From Bacteroidaceae bacterium (GTDB lineage Bacteria > Bacteroidota > Bacteroidia > Bacteroidales > Bacteroidaceae), in assembly GCA_030843315.1 (NCBI GenBank), contig JAUUPT010000064.1:1-21268 (forward strand): DNA of 21,268 nucleotides. The letters are read 5' to 3'. Numbering within the stretch: position 1 is the first letter of the stretch; every line of letters starts with the position of its first letter. A model generated the notes under the pieces. That model did not search any database and was not told where the DNA came from. It was given only the letters and a program-made list of their open reading frames with translations. This document shows, piece by piece, positions 5,962 through 16,400 of this stretch. The translations under genes and the position numbers were made by a program.

Positions 5962-8900
5962 TGAATCCGATAAGACTTGAAATATTCCTGGATGACAAGA
6001 CGCTGGCCGGCATGCGGTCGGTGGAAGGGAACTTTGCCATGATGGAAAATGTCACCAAAGAGATTATCAATAATCTGAAATTGCAGTTGCAGGATTTGGA
6101 AAAACAGTACAAGGTATTGCAGCAACAAGGTTTGGCGGGTGACAAGGAGATGGCGGACATCCAGGCATTGCAAGGTGCCATCGGTGGATTGAAGGACCGG
6201 CTGAAGGAATATGAAGCGGCAAAGAAGCAGGCAAATGAAACTCCCATCCTGGAGAATGACCCTGCACCGAAACTGAACAGTGTGAAAATGAGTATGCAGC
6301 AGATTGCCCGCGAACTTCCGTCACTGGCAATGGGCCCGCAAATGTTCTTCCTCGCCATCTCCAACAACATCCCGATGTTTACGGATGCAGTGGGCAACGC
6401 CCGCAAGGAATATGAACGGCTGACGGCTGCGGGACAGAAAGCAACGCCGGTTTGGAGGCAGTTGCTGAAATCTTTATTTTCTTGGCAGACTGCTATGGCA
6501 ACAGCTATAACATTGTCTGTTGTTTATGGTAAAGAGATTGGCGAATTTTTCAGCCAAATGTACAAAGGTCGAAAAGCAGCTATAGATATGGCTAAAGCAC
6601 AAGAGCAAGTGAATGCAGCTATGGATGCTTCCGATCTTGGGAAAAAGATCATTTCTATTCGTTCTCTTCAGGAAAGATGGAACAAGCTGGGTGGCAGCCT
6701 GTCTGATAAAAAGAAGTTCATAACAGACAATAAAGATGAATTTGACAAGTTAGGAGTGGCTGTCGGTAATGTGGATGAAGCCGAAAATGCACTGGTTACC
6801 AATACAGAAGCTTTTATACAGGCCATGACTCTGAGGGCAGAAGCTGCCGCTGCTTTCAAATTAGCATCAGAAGAAGCTGAAAAGGCCTTGAAATCACAAA
6901 TTGAAATAGACAAGAAAAGAAAAGCTGGGCCAAGCCTTAAAGACAAAGCTGTTTCATTTCTCTTTTTTGATTCGAAGTGGGTTCCGGGATCGTTATCTGG
7001 AAAGCAAGGGACATCAAAGGCAGAAACAGTATGGAATGCAGATATTCAGAAACAAGAAACGATAAAGAAAACAGCAGAAGAAGATGCAGAGACCTATACG
7101 AAAACTTATAATGCCAAACTGATAGAGGCGGCTAAAAAGTTGAAAGATGCTGGAATTAAGGAGAAGGCAGATAAGAAAGATACCCCCAACGGGAAACATG
7201 ATTATACAACTGAACTTGCCGATGCCCGCATTCGTGTCCAGCAAAAGATAGAAGCCGCCCGCATCGCCATCATGCAAGAAGGCTACGAAAAGCGGAAGGC
7301 GCTTGCCAACAAAGAATATAAGGATAATCTTACCGCCATTGACAAGGAGGAACGTGATACCCTTGACAAAATGGAGAAATCGAAGAAGGCAGGCAAGAAG
7401 ATTACTCCTGAAGAAGTGCAGCAGGTGAAGGATGCTGCAAACCTGCAACGTGCCCTTGCCCGCCAGGAATACGTCAAGAAGTATACCGGGATTCAGACCG
7501 ACTGGATGCAGGAGAGTATTCAGTCGTGGGTTGCCTACAACAAGGAATATGGTACCTATCAGGAAAAGCGCTTGGCCATCGCTCAGGAATACGCCATGAA
7601 GATAGCCAAAGCAGAGAACCACCATGACAAAGAAGGACTGAAAAAGCAGATGAACGAGGCTTTGAGTTTCCTTGATTTCAACAAACTGAAAAAGGACATG
7701 AATTGGGAGGCCATCTTCGGAAACCTCAGTTCACTGACCCGTAAGCAACTCCAGGATGTAAAACGGCAGCTCATCTCATTCAAGAACAGCCCGGAGTTCA
7801 AACAGAAGTCTTCTCCCGAGCAGATTAAGATTATTGAGGATGCCCTGAACAATATCAATACCACCCTGGCGGATAAGAACGGCATATTCGGAGGTCTTGG
7901 TGAATCCCTGGATAACTACAAGGATAAACTTGAAAAAGCAAAAAAAGCCCAGGAAGAATATGACAAAGCGCTGAAAACCGGCAACCAGGCTTTGATAGCG
8001 AAAGCGGAAGAGAACCGGAACGATGCCAATAAGAACCTTATCCATGCAGGGAACAACCTGGAGAAATCGAAAGACAAGACGATCAGCAATATCACCTCCA
8101 TCACCAATGCCCTTACACAACTCGGCAGCGCCGAATTCAGCCTGAGCAGTTTCGGGAATGTGGTAGGTGGTCTGGTAGATGCATTGAGTTCTTCTGGTAG
8201 CAAGATCGGCGGTATCATAGCAGCCATTCTGTCTCTTCTCGACGAACTCGGTAAGGATGGCGGCGTAGAGTTTGGCAAGAATGTCGTCAATAATCTAATC
8301 AATGCCATCGGCGGCACGGTAGAGGTACCGTTCAAAATGCTGGGCATCGACATGGGACTGGGTGGCGCCGATTACTCGGGATACAACAAGATGGTGGACC
8401 AGTACACCCACCTGAATGAGATATGGGATGAACTTCTGGACAAGAAAACGGAGTATATCAAGATGTCCTACGGCGAAGAGACTGCCAAAGCTGGTGAGGA
8501 AGCAGAGGAACTGGTGAATAAAACCATAGAGAGTTACCGCATCCTGGGAAGGGAAAGGCTGAATTCTGGTGCATCTGCCGGTTCGCACTCCATCGGCAAG
8601 CGTATGGTGAAGAAAACATCGGCAAGTGACTGGCAAGACATCGCTAATGCTATCGGGATGTCTCTAAATGATGCAAAAGACTTTATCGGCACAGGGCGCA
8701 TGACCGGCTTGTTCGACTTGACAACAGAGCAGTTGGAGAAACTGAAGGACGAGGCGCCCGGGTTCTGGTCGAAGATGGACGATGATGTGCGTAATTACCT
8801 GAACAGCATCATTGAAGGCGAAGCCAAGATAGAAGAGATTCAGAAGCAGGTCAAGGAGCAATTGACCCAAGTGTCCTTCGACAGTGTACGCAGTAGTTTC

Positions 8901-9437
8901 CTTGATACACTGATGGATATGGATAGCTCCTCCGAAGATTTTGCGGACAACTTTGCAGAATATATGCAACGTGCCATCTTAAACAGCAAGCTAACCGAAC
9001 TGTATGACGACCGGTTGAATGACTGGTATGAACGCTTTGCCGACTATAGTAAGAGTGGCAGTAAAATAGATAACGACGAGTACGGCAAATTGAAGGAGGA
9101 ATGGGACCAGATAGTAGCGGATGCGCTGGGAGACCGGGACGCACTGAAGAATCTGTTTGGCTGGGAAGGCAACGAAGGTAGCAGCCAATCCGGGCGCAGC
9201 GGTGCATTTACCACCCTGACCCAAGAACAGGGCACGAAACTGGAAGGGTTGTTCACTTCCGTGCAGGACCATCTGAGCGGTATGCACCAGCTTCTTGATG
9301 ACCTGATACAAGGGCGAATAGCCGACCGTGAGATTTTCATGCAGATAGCGGAGAACACGGCGTATTGCCGCCTGCTGGAGGATATACTTGACATTTTAGA
9401 ACGGCAGGACCGGGACGGAATGAAACTTAAGGACTGA
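5961..9437 (+). CDS. Tail tape measure protein
   Basis: A 1158-residue protein that sets tail length and is injected with the DNA. It is the long, largely helical, Lys/Glu/Ala-rich protein directly after the chaperones. Extended coiled-coil stretches occupy about residues 20-90, 200-330 and 410-700. Hydrophobic segments that could insert in a membrane lie near residues 174-195 (WQTAMATAITLSVVYGKEIG) and 735-764 (GGLVDALSSSGSKIGGIIAA). By the rule of about 0.15 nm per residue, a tail of roughly 170 nm is implied. No peptidase or lysozyme motif was recognised. The DNA from about 6470 to 7190 is visibly richer in A/T than the flanks, suggesting a recombined internal segment. The start overlaps the chaperone stop (TAATG). 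Confidence 0.85.
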   Translation: MNPIRLEIFLDDKTLAGMRSVEGNFAMMENVTKEIINNLKLQLQDLEKQYKVLQQQGLAGDKEMADIQALQGAIGGLKDRLKEYEAAKKQANETPILENDPAPKLNSVKMSMQQIARELPSLAMGPQMFFLAISNNIPMFTDAVGNARKEYERLTAAGQKATPVWRQLLKSLFSWQTAMATAITLSVVYGKEIGEFFSQMYKGRKAAIDMAKAQEQVNAAMDASDLGKKIISIRSLQERWNKLGGSLSDKKKFITDNKDEFDKLGVAVGNVDEAENALVTNTEAFIQAMTLRAEAAAAFKLASEEAEKALKSQIEIDKKRKAGPSLKDKAVSFLFFDSKWVPGSLSGKQGTSKAETVWNADIQKQETIKKTAEEDAETYTKTYNAKLIEAAKKLKDAGIKEKADKKDTPNGKHDYTTELADARIRVQQKIEAARIAIMQEGYEKRKALANKEYKDNLTAIDKEERDTLDKMEKSKKAGKKITPEEVQQVKDAANLQRALARQEYVKKYTGIQTDWMQESIQSWVAYNKEYGTYQEKRLAIAQEYAMKIAKAENHHDKEGLKKQMNEALSFLDFNKLKKDMNWEAIFGNLSSLTRKQLQDVKRQLISFKNSPEFKQKSSPEQIKIIEDALNNINTTLADKNGIFGGLGESLDNYKDKLEKAKKAQEEYDKALKTGNQALIAKAEENRNDANKNLIHAGNNLEKSKDKTISNITSITNALTQLGSAEFSLSSFGNVVGGLVDALSSSGSKIGGIIAAILSLLDELGKDGGVEFGKNVVNNLINAIGGTVEVPFKMLGIDMGLGGADYSGYNKMVDQYTHLNEIWDELLDKKTEYIKMSYGEETAKAGEEAEELVNKTIESYRILGRERLNSGASAGSHSIGKRMVKKTSASDWQDIANAIGMSLNDAKDFIGTGRMTGLFDLTTEQLEKLKDEAPGFWSKMDDDVRNYLNSIIEGEAKIEEIQKQVKEQLTQVSFDSVRSSFLDTLMDMDSSSEDFADNFAEYMQRAILNSKLTELYDDRLNDWYERFADYSKSGSKIDNDEYGKLKEEWDQIVADALGDRDALKNLFGWEGNEGSSQSGRSGAFTTLTQEQGTKLEGLFTSVQDHLSGMHQLLDDLIQGRIADREIFMQIAENTAYCRLLEDILDILERQDRDGMKLKD

Positions 9438-9441
9438 CGAT

Positions 9442-9894
9442 ATGAAGGATTTAACCGGATATATGATATTGAACGACAAGGATGCCTGGACGGAGTATTC
9501 CGCATTCCTCTACGAGGACAAGCAGGAGGATAACTTCAATTTTGGCGAACTACGGAAACCGCTTGAAATGAAGGACTACACTACTGTGGACTTCCGGGAG
9601 CGTAACGGTGAGGAACTGCCGGATGAACTTCCGGCACCTTGCTATAAGGCAAGGGATGTGACACTGTACATAGGCATTTATGCCGGTTCACAGTTGGAAT
9701 GTGCCACCCGTCGTACAGCACTGATGGAAGCTTTGCGCACAGGCTGGGTAAATCTGAAGGTGAAAGAATTGCCGTCTACCTACAAGTTTTATTATAAGGG
9801 ATGCAGCGATACCAAAATGCAGGTAGATGCCATCAATGGCAGCGTCGTGGCATCTTGGAAAGTGAAATTCCGGGAACCGAAACCGAGTCTTTAA
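9442..9894 (+). CDS. Distal tail protein-like (tail tip)
   Basis: A 150-residue protein between the tape measure and the large hub protein, the place of distal tail (Dit) or gpM-like proteins that start the tail tip. The sequence is beta-rich, with MILNDKDAWTEYSAFLYEDK at the N-terminus, KARDVTLYIGIYAGSQLECA in the middle and DAINGSVVASWKVKFREPKP at the end, the last resembling the closing strands of a tail-tube-like fold. It starts 4 nt after the tape-measure stop. I recognise the general type from Bacteroides prophages but not a named family; the role comes from synteny. Confidence 0.55.
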   Translation: MKDLTGYMILNDKDAWTEYSAFLYEDKQEDNFNFGELRKPLEMKDYTTVDFRERNGEELPDELPAPCYKARDVTLYIGIYAGSQLECATRRTALMEALRTGWVNLKVKELPSTYKFYYKGCSDTKMQVDAINGSVVASWKVKFREPKPSL

Positions 9895-9916
9895 ATACTG
9901 ATTAAATACTGTTTGA

Positions 9917-12900
9917 ATGGAACTGAAAATATATAACCAATCCGGAGAACTGAAACTGACTGTTTCGACCTCTTCCTCTTCAACCTGGAACAACGAGTTG
10001 ATGACAGAGAATGCCATATCTGCATCGTTCACTTATCCGTTCTATGTTCCGCTGGACGTGAACGATTATGTGGTGCTGGAAGGACTCAGATTCAGCATCA
10101 AGAAAGAGTATAAGCCGAAGCAGAAGAACGAGCAGACCTATAGCTATTCCGTGAAGTTCTACGCGCCGATACATGACGCTGAGCAAGTGATGTACCTGAA
10201 CCTGACGGATGGGCAGTATAACCCGCAGTTCAGCCTTGACGGCAGCCCTCGCGAGCATATGCAGAAGTGGGTGGATAACATGAACCGCATCTACGGATCG
10301 CCGGTGTGGAGCATCGGTGATGTGGTGGTTGCCGACAACCAGACCATCGAATATAACAACGTCACTTGCTGGGATGCCATGATGTCGATAGCCGAAGCCT
10401 TCAAGACGGAGTGCTGGGCGGACGGGTTTACAATCAACCTATCGCGTTGTGAGCATGGGGAACGGGTATCACTGGGATATATGCAGGGGCTTACATCCTT
10501 GGCGCAAACCGAAAACAGCGATGATGTGAAATTCTTCACCCGGCTTATTCCGTTGGGATCCACAAAAAACATCGATCGCAGCCGCTACGGTTTTACCCGC
10601 TTGCAACTGCCTGACAGGTCTACCTATGTAGACCGGAACACCCAGTACGGGCTATATGAATATGTGGAAGAGGCGGCTTTCGCTGAAATCTTTCCGCATT
10701 ATACCGGCACTATCACCGAGGTCCGCTCCGAAGAGCAAACCGGAGAGGACGGGAAGCCTTTCACCGTCTACTACTTCAAGGATAGTGGCATGGACTTCGA
10801 CCCTTGTGCCAACGAGATCGCCGGGTTGGTGAAGCATGTCTCTTTCCAGACGGGCGACCTTGCCGGACGCGACTTCGAGGCGAATTACAAGACCGAGACC
10901 GGCGAGTGGGAAATCATCAATACCTACCCGGATGACGAGACACAGATACCGGGCGGGCACCTGGTACCTGCCATTGGTAACAAGTATATTCCCTGGAACT
11001 TCCGCATGCCTGAAGAGTATGAGATACAGGCGGAAAAGGATTATAAGGCAGCGGTGGATGACTATCTGGCGCAGTACAGCGATGATGTGAGCAAGTACGG
11101 GGGTGATACGGATTATATCTACATCGACCGGCAGTCCGTGCCTCTGCTGCCTGGACAGCGCGTACGGTTGCTGAGCGATAAGTATTTCTCTGCGGGTGGC
11201 GGTTATCGGGACACGCGCATGACGAAAGTAGTGCGGAAGCTGGACAATTTGAGTATCGCGACAATTGAGTGTACCGACCAGGTAGGGAAGGGATGGAAAT
11301 CGCAGGTAGACAGTAGCATCACCCAGCTGCAATATGTCGTAGACAAGCAACTGGAACAAACCATTCTTGAATTGTTGAAAACCTGGGACATCAAGGAACC
11401 AAGCAACTACAATGTATTTTCTGCATTACGCTCGCGGGCTGAATTCCTGAGTAAGAAGTACCCGGATGAGACGAAATACCTTATGAAGTTCCTTGCCGGT
11501 CTTGAAGCCGGTGAGTTCAAACAAGGCAGTACAGGTGTGGGTATCTATCAGGATAAGGACGGAAACTGGCACATAGAAACAGACTATCTGGATGTGCGAA
11601 TGAAGTTCACGGCAAAAGAGGTTGAGATACAGAAAGTATTCCACATTGGTGGCGCTCAGGTCAAAACATCCGCGGCCATGAAGTGCATCAGGGTAGAAGA
11701 ACTGGAAGATGTCTACCGATGCTATATGAACACAACCGACGAGGACGGGCAGGTAATATACAACCAGTTCAAAGTCAATGACCAGGCGTATGTTCAGACT
11801 TTCAATTTGGAGAAACAGGCTGACGGAACCATTGGGAATCATTTCTTTTGGCGACTTGTCACAGAGGTAGGGCCTGACTACATAGATTTATCTAAAGAAG
11901 TATGTGCGTTGGCGTCCGATGCTCCGAAAGCTTTTGATGACATTGTGCAGTTGGGCTACCGTGGGACTGATGACTCGTCACGTCAGGTAGCGGTGATTGA
12001 TGCCGGAGCTGGCGAAGGAGCACCGTATTATCGCCAGTATGTAGGCATCAACTCTTTCCATCTTCCGAAACCGGAAACACAACTGAAGCCTGGTGAAAAT
12101 GAATTCACCGGAAAGACGCATATTGAACCGGGGTCTACCGGTGCGGGCAACCTTGCCGATCTCCCTGACGAAGTACAGAAAGCCGTCCAAATGGGAAGCG
12201 TTAATCTACTCCTAAACTCAGGGTTTACAGGGGATTACGAAACGGAGAATCTTGATGTGGACACAGAACTATCAGCAGAATCCGAATTATTTAGTAAGGC
12301 TCTGAAATACTGGTCCGGGATGGCCACTGTGCAGGATGATGTGAAATCAACATCCGGCAAATCAGTTGTGCTGGGAAGTCTATCCCAGTCTGTTACGTCA
12401 TTGATAAATCAAGAGCAATATGTTATTTCTTATAAAGCAAAAGGTGATTCGGTTGCTGTGTCGTGTGGTGATTTCAGCGTGGCTCAGCCTCTCACATCCG
12501 ATTATCAGAGATATACGCACAAATTCACCTATTCAGGTGCAGGTGTTTTCATGTTATCAGGCGCCGCAACCATTTGTGATGTTCAGTTAGAGCGGGGTAC
12601 GATAGCCACGGACTGGAAACCCTCTCCACTCGATAATGATAAGAGCATGGCCGAATTCCAGTCGCTCAGTTACATCTATGACGTACTGAAGAATGGCTCC
12701 GTTGATTTTATCGGCGGTCTTATCCTCGCCAACATGATCCAGCTTGGCAATTACAAGGATGGCAAGATGCAGAAGGTTACGGCTGGCATAAGTGGTATCT
12801 ATAACGATGATGATGATGTATATACGTGGGGTGGCGGAACTTTTGAACAGGCTATCCGTACCGTGATGATGTTCAAGAATAATCCGAGCTACCAGCCTAC

Positions 12901-13444
12901 GAAGGAAGAACTTGCATCCATGGCTAATGTGGTCATCACACACGGGGGACGCGCAATTTTGAATGATGCCGTTTTCCGAGGGATTGTTTATGCGCTTGGT
13001 GGAAAATTCATGGGCGAGGTTGAGCAGGCGGATGGTTTCAATAAAATGAACGAGGATGGCAGTGTGAGCTTTGCAGGTGGGAAGATACGCTGGGGAACTG
13101 ACGGAAACCCTATAATAGAGGGGAGAGTAACCACATCCGTTAATGGGACTCGTATAGAGATTGACCCGGAAGACAACTCTATCAAAATGTATAATCAGGA
13201 TAATTTAGAAGTCGGGAAAATTAATTTTCTTGAGGAAGAATGGGGCGGAACAACGAATTATTATCCCAAACTGACACTGTCCCGATATTCGGGCAAAGAC
13301 ATGATTGGTAGAATGGATATGACAGCTACCGCACTTATGGGCTATTCTTCCCAAAACAGTAACATCTACGATTATACACTCGGCCCTCTTGGATTGGTTT
13401 TCTCGAAAAATGGAGTGATAACAAAAACATACTCAAACGAATAA
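9917..13444 (+). CDS. Tail tip hub / tail-associated protein with embedded carbohydrate-binding-like domain
   Basis: A 1175-residue tail-tip protein. Residues 1-370 look like the hub part of phage tail (gp27/Tal-type) proteins: MELKIYNQSGELKLTVSTSS, a beta-rich YVVLEGLRFSIKKEYKPK stretch and DAMMSIAEAFKTECWADGFT, similar to Bacteroides prophage tail proteins. Residues about 480-600 carry more beta and helical segments including a DGNWHIETDYLDVRMKFTA stretch. Residues about 762-905 begin NLLLNSGFTGDYE and end CDVQLERGTIATDWKPSP, the start and end signature of jelly-roll carbohydrate-binding (CBM4/9-like) modules. The C-terminal ~270 residues (GGLILANMIQLGNYKDGKMQ onward) resemble the fibre-attachment part of other tail-tip proteins. 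No catalytic endopeptidase motif was identified. The gene is followed after 7 nt by the fibre gene. Confidence 0.7.
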   Translation: MELKIYNQSGELKLTVSTSSSSTWNNELMTENAISASFTYPFYVPLDVNDYVVLEGLRFSIKKEYKPKQKNEQTYSYSVKFYAPIHDAEQVMYLNLTDGQYNPQFSLDGSPREHMQKWVDNMNRIYGSPVWSIGDVVVADNQTIEYNNVTCWDAMMSIAEAFKTECWADGFTINLSRCEHGERVSLGYMQGLTSLAQTENSDDVKFFTRLIPLGSTKNIDRSRYGFTRLQLPDRSTYVDRNTQYGLYEYVEEAAFAEIFPHYTGTITEVRSEEQTGEDGKPFTVYYFKDSGMDFDPCANEIAGLVKHVSFQTGDLAGRDFEANYKTETGEWEIINTYPDDETQIPGGHLVPAIGNKYIPWNFRMPEEYEIQAEKDYKAAVDDYLAQYSDDVSKYGGDTDYIYIDRQSVPLLPGQRVRLLSDKYFSAGGGYRDTRMTKVVRKLDNLSIATIECTDQVGKGWKSQVDSSITQLQYVVDKQLEQTILELLKTWDIKEPSNYNVFSALRSRAEFLSKKYPDETKYLMKFLAGLEAGEFKQGSTGVGIYQDKDGNWHIETDYLDVRMKFTAKEVEIQKVFHIGGAQVKTSAAMKCIRVEELEDVYRCYMNTTDEDGQVIYNQFKVNDQAYVQTFNLEKQADGTIGNHFFWRLVTEVGPDYIDLSKEVCALASDAPKAFDDIVQLGYRGTDDSSRQVAVIDAGAGEGAPYYRQYVGINSFHLPKPETQLKPGENEFTGKTHIEPGSTGAGNLADLPDEVQKAVQMGSVNLLLNSGFTGDYETENLDVDTELSAESELFSKALKYWSGMATVQDDVKSTSGKSVVLGSLSQSVTSLINQEQYVISYKAKGDSVAVSCGDFSVAQPLTSDYQRYTHKFTYSGAGVFMLSGAATICDVQLERGTIATDWKPSPLDNDKSMAEFQSLSYIYDVLKNGSVDFIGGLILANMIQLGNYKDGKMQKVTAGISGIYNDDDDVYTWGGGTFEQAIRTVMMFKNNPSYQPTKEELASMANVVITHGGRAILNDAVFRGIVYALGGKFMGEVEQADGFNKMNEDGSVSFAGGKIRWGTDGNPIIEGRVTTSVNGTRIEIDPEDNSIKMYNQDNLEVGKINFLEEEWGGTTNYYPKLTLSRYSGKDMIGRMDMTATALMGYSSQNSNIYDYTLGPLGLVFSKNGVITKTYSNE

Positions 13445-13451
13445 ATAGCTT

Positions 13452-16400
13452 ATGGGACTAACAGCAATAAAAAACAATAGCAATTGGGGAGCTTCGGCTG
13501 CTGACCTGAACAATAATTTCGCCTCAATTACGGCTGAATTGGAAAAGTTGAAGGCTGCCAATATCAAGTTCAAAGGGTATTTCACGTCAGAAGACAGCTT
13601 GAAAGCTGCTTATCCATCCCCCGGAATTGGCGACAATGCTTGGGTGGGCGACACATATCCGGGTGTGGTGTATCAATGCGAGAGCTATGGTGTATGGACT
13701 AATACAGGTTTGATTCCGTCCGCTCCATCCGTAGAGTTGGTGGATTATGCTAAGAAGGAGATGTTGACTGAATACAATGTATCCGTACAGCATCCTTCTT
13801 CCGGTATTGGCGGTTCAAACCAGTACACGTTTGCTACAGCGGTTGCGTTAGTCCCCTCCACTCTTCGCAACGTAGGTCTGAAATGCCTGTTCCTTAATTC
13901 GGGCGGCAAAATAGAGACATGGGAGTACCAAGGGGGAACGTTTACCGCGGCCGGCAGTTGGTTGCAAATCGGTTCGGGTAAGTTTGCCGAGCTAAAGAAA
14001 GATATCGCAGATGTGAGTGCCGGAGCTGTGATGCAGGCTACTGATGAGATATTGGGAGGAATCAAGGCTTCTCCCAAAACAGACAACGAGTCTGCCGAAG
14101 TGAAGATAGACCCTCAAACCGGGAAATTATATGCACCACAGGGCGGTGGCGGGGCACAGATAACCGTAGATGATGCACTGTCCGGTACATCGACAAACCC
14201 CGTGCAAAACAAAATTGTCAAAGCGGAATTTGACAAAAAAGCATTGAAGTCCGACGTGCAGTCATTGGCAGGAAGTATATCGGAGAATACACAGGATATA
14301 TCCGAGTTGCAATCAACAGTGGGCACGCTTCGTACAGAAACGAGTAGCGCCAAGACTTCGGCTCAGCAGGCACAGAGGGATGCTGCGGCTGCAAAAGGTG
14401 CGGTTGCCGCATTAGAAGGATTGTCTAATACATCTACGGCTCAAAAAGAGTTGGCTGCGCAATTGACGCAGATCGCTGAAAATACTTTAGGCGTATTGCA
14501 GATCCGCCAGAACAAATACAGTGAGTCGTTATACTTACATAAAGAAATAACGCCCCTCAAAGTTATAGAGGGAGCAATTATTAATACATCAGGCACATTA
14601 ACCGTGAGCACTAATTATAAAGGAATATTCGACGTGGCAGTGTATTCACTTGCCGGGGTTGCTAATCTGTTATTGAGTGGGCAGATGGAGGGTACTCTGA
14701 TGGAGTATGTCATTTCTTCTACCTCAGAAAGCATCACTTCCGTTAAAAACGGGCCTGTATATAATGGATCAACCGGACTGATCAGTTTCTTCAGCCAGAT
14801 TCCGGTTCCGAATAATGGGAAGTATATCTTCGTGAGCCAGCATAACTCATACCGGCGGACAAGACTTTTTGATTTGGGTCGAGAAGTCGGCTCATTAGTT
14901 GGCACAGACTACGCATCAGCCAGGTCCAGCCGAATGAAACCTTTTGAAACTCATGCGGGATATTTTATAAGTAACAGCAAAAGCGGAACGAATTACAGTA
15001 TTGTTGCGTCTGCTGCGTACAATATCAAAGTCTACGATGTGACAAATGTCAAGAGGGTACATATCCGGGGCGAGGCCAGTAAATCATGTTCGGTTTATTG
15101 CTTCGCATCCTCAAAAGCTTTCAATATTTCGTCTTCAGTAGGGAACATTATCGGTAATAGCCGGCAGGTTAACTCCGGTAATGACTATATTGACGAAGTG
15201 GTAGAGGTTCCGTCCAACGCAAAGGTATTGTATGTTACGGAGCATCTCGGCACACCCGCTGACCCTATTCTTACGAAATATGCTATCAATGTATATTCTG
15301 AAGAAGAACAAGAGAAACTGATAACGTCGTTGCCGGTTGTGACAATCTTCAATCACTATATATTATCTACTGCTGCCGGCCTTGTAGCCAACGGCGGTCC
15401 ATACAGGGTAGTGCTGTATGATGTGACAGGCAGGGATAAAATACGCCTTTACGGAGAAGGAAATGGAGGTATTGCGCATTATGTTTTCACTGCTATAGAC
15501 AGCTTGTCCAACCCCATACAGATAGGTCGAACAGCCAGTTCAGCGGACGGTATCATCCGGTTTGATGAAGAAGTAGTTGTACCTTCAGGAGCTAAGAGAT
15601 TGTGGATTACACAGAATATCAATTCGGCATGTCCTTTAAAGGCCGGTAGCCATCGTAAATCCTCTAATGAGTCGGCAATTAACGCTTTATTTGAAGACAA
15701 GAAATGCATCTTTAATTCAGACATTGTGCTTGTACCTGTTTACGGGCAGTCTTTGGCGATTGGCGGCGACGCAAGTCCTGCTGTCACATCTTATGGCAAT
15801 CTCCGGCATAGGGAGTATGTAATCACAAGCGAGAATCTGACTACGCAAACAGATGGCGCAGAAACATCCAAGTTCGGACTGTGCGAATCGTTTCTTGATG
15901 AATATTGCCGCAGGCATCTTTTATCAGTGGTAGACTTGCGAACGAACATTGCATCCTTTGCTTCGGGCACCGGTTCAACGAGTATTAACGGGCTTAAAAA
16001 AGGTACAGCTAATTATACTACGCTCATAAACAAGATTACTACGGCCTTTAATTTGGCTAAGAACATGGGTAAGCGTCTTACTATTCCTGCTTTTTGTTGG
16101 ATTCAGGGAGAGGAAGATCGCAGGGATAGTAGCATTGATTATAAAGCGCTGCTTTCCCAGTTGAGGGTAGATTTAAGTAACGATATCAAGGCTATAACGG
16201 GACAGATATCCGACGTTCATTGCATCGTATATCAGACCAATCAGATTGCGTTGCCAATGGGTGCTCCCGACTTTGACCCGCTATCTTTTAACGATATTGC
16301 CAAGACGAGGATGGTGCCGGCGCAAGCGCAATATGAATTGATACGTGATAATCCGTATTTCCATGCTTCATCTCCAATCTATCCGATGAAGTTCGTTGTG

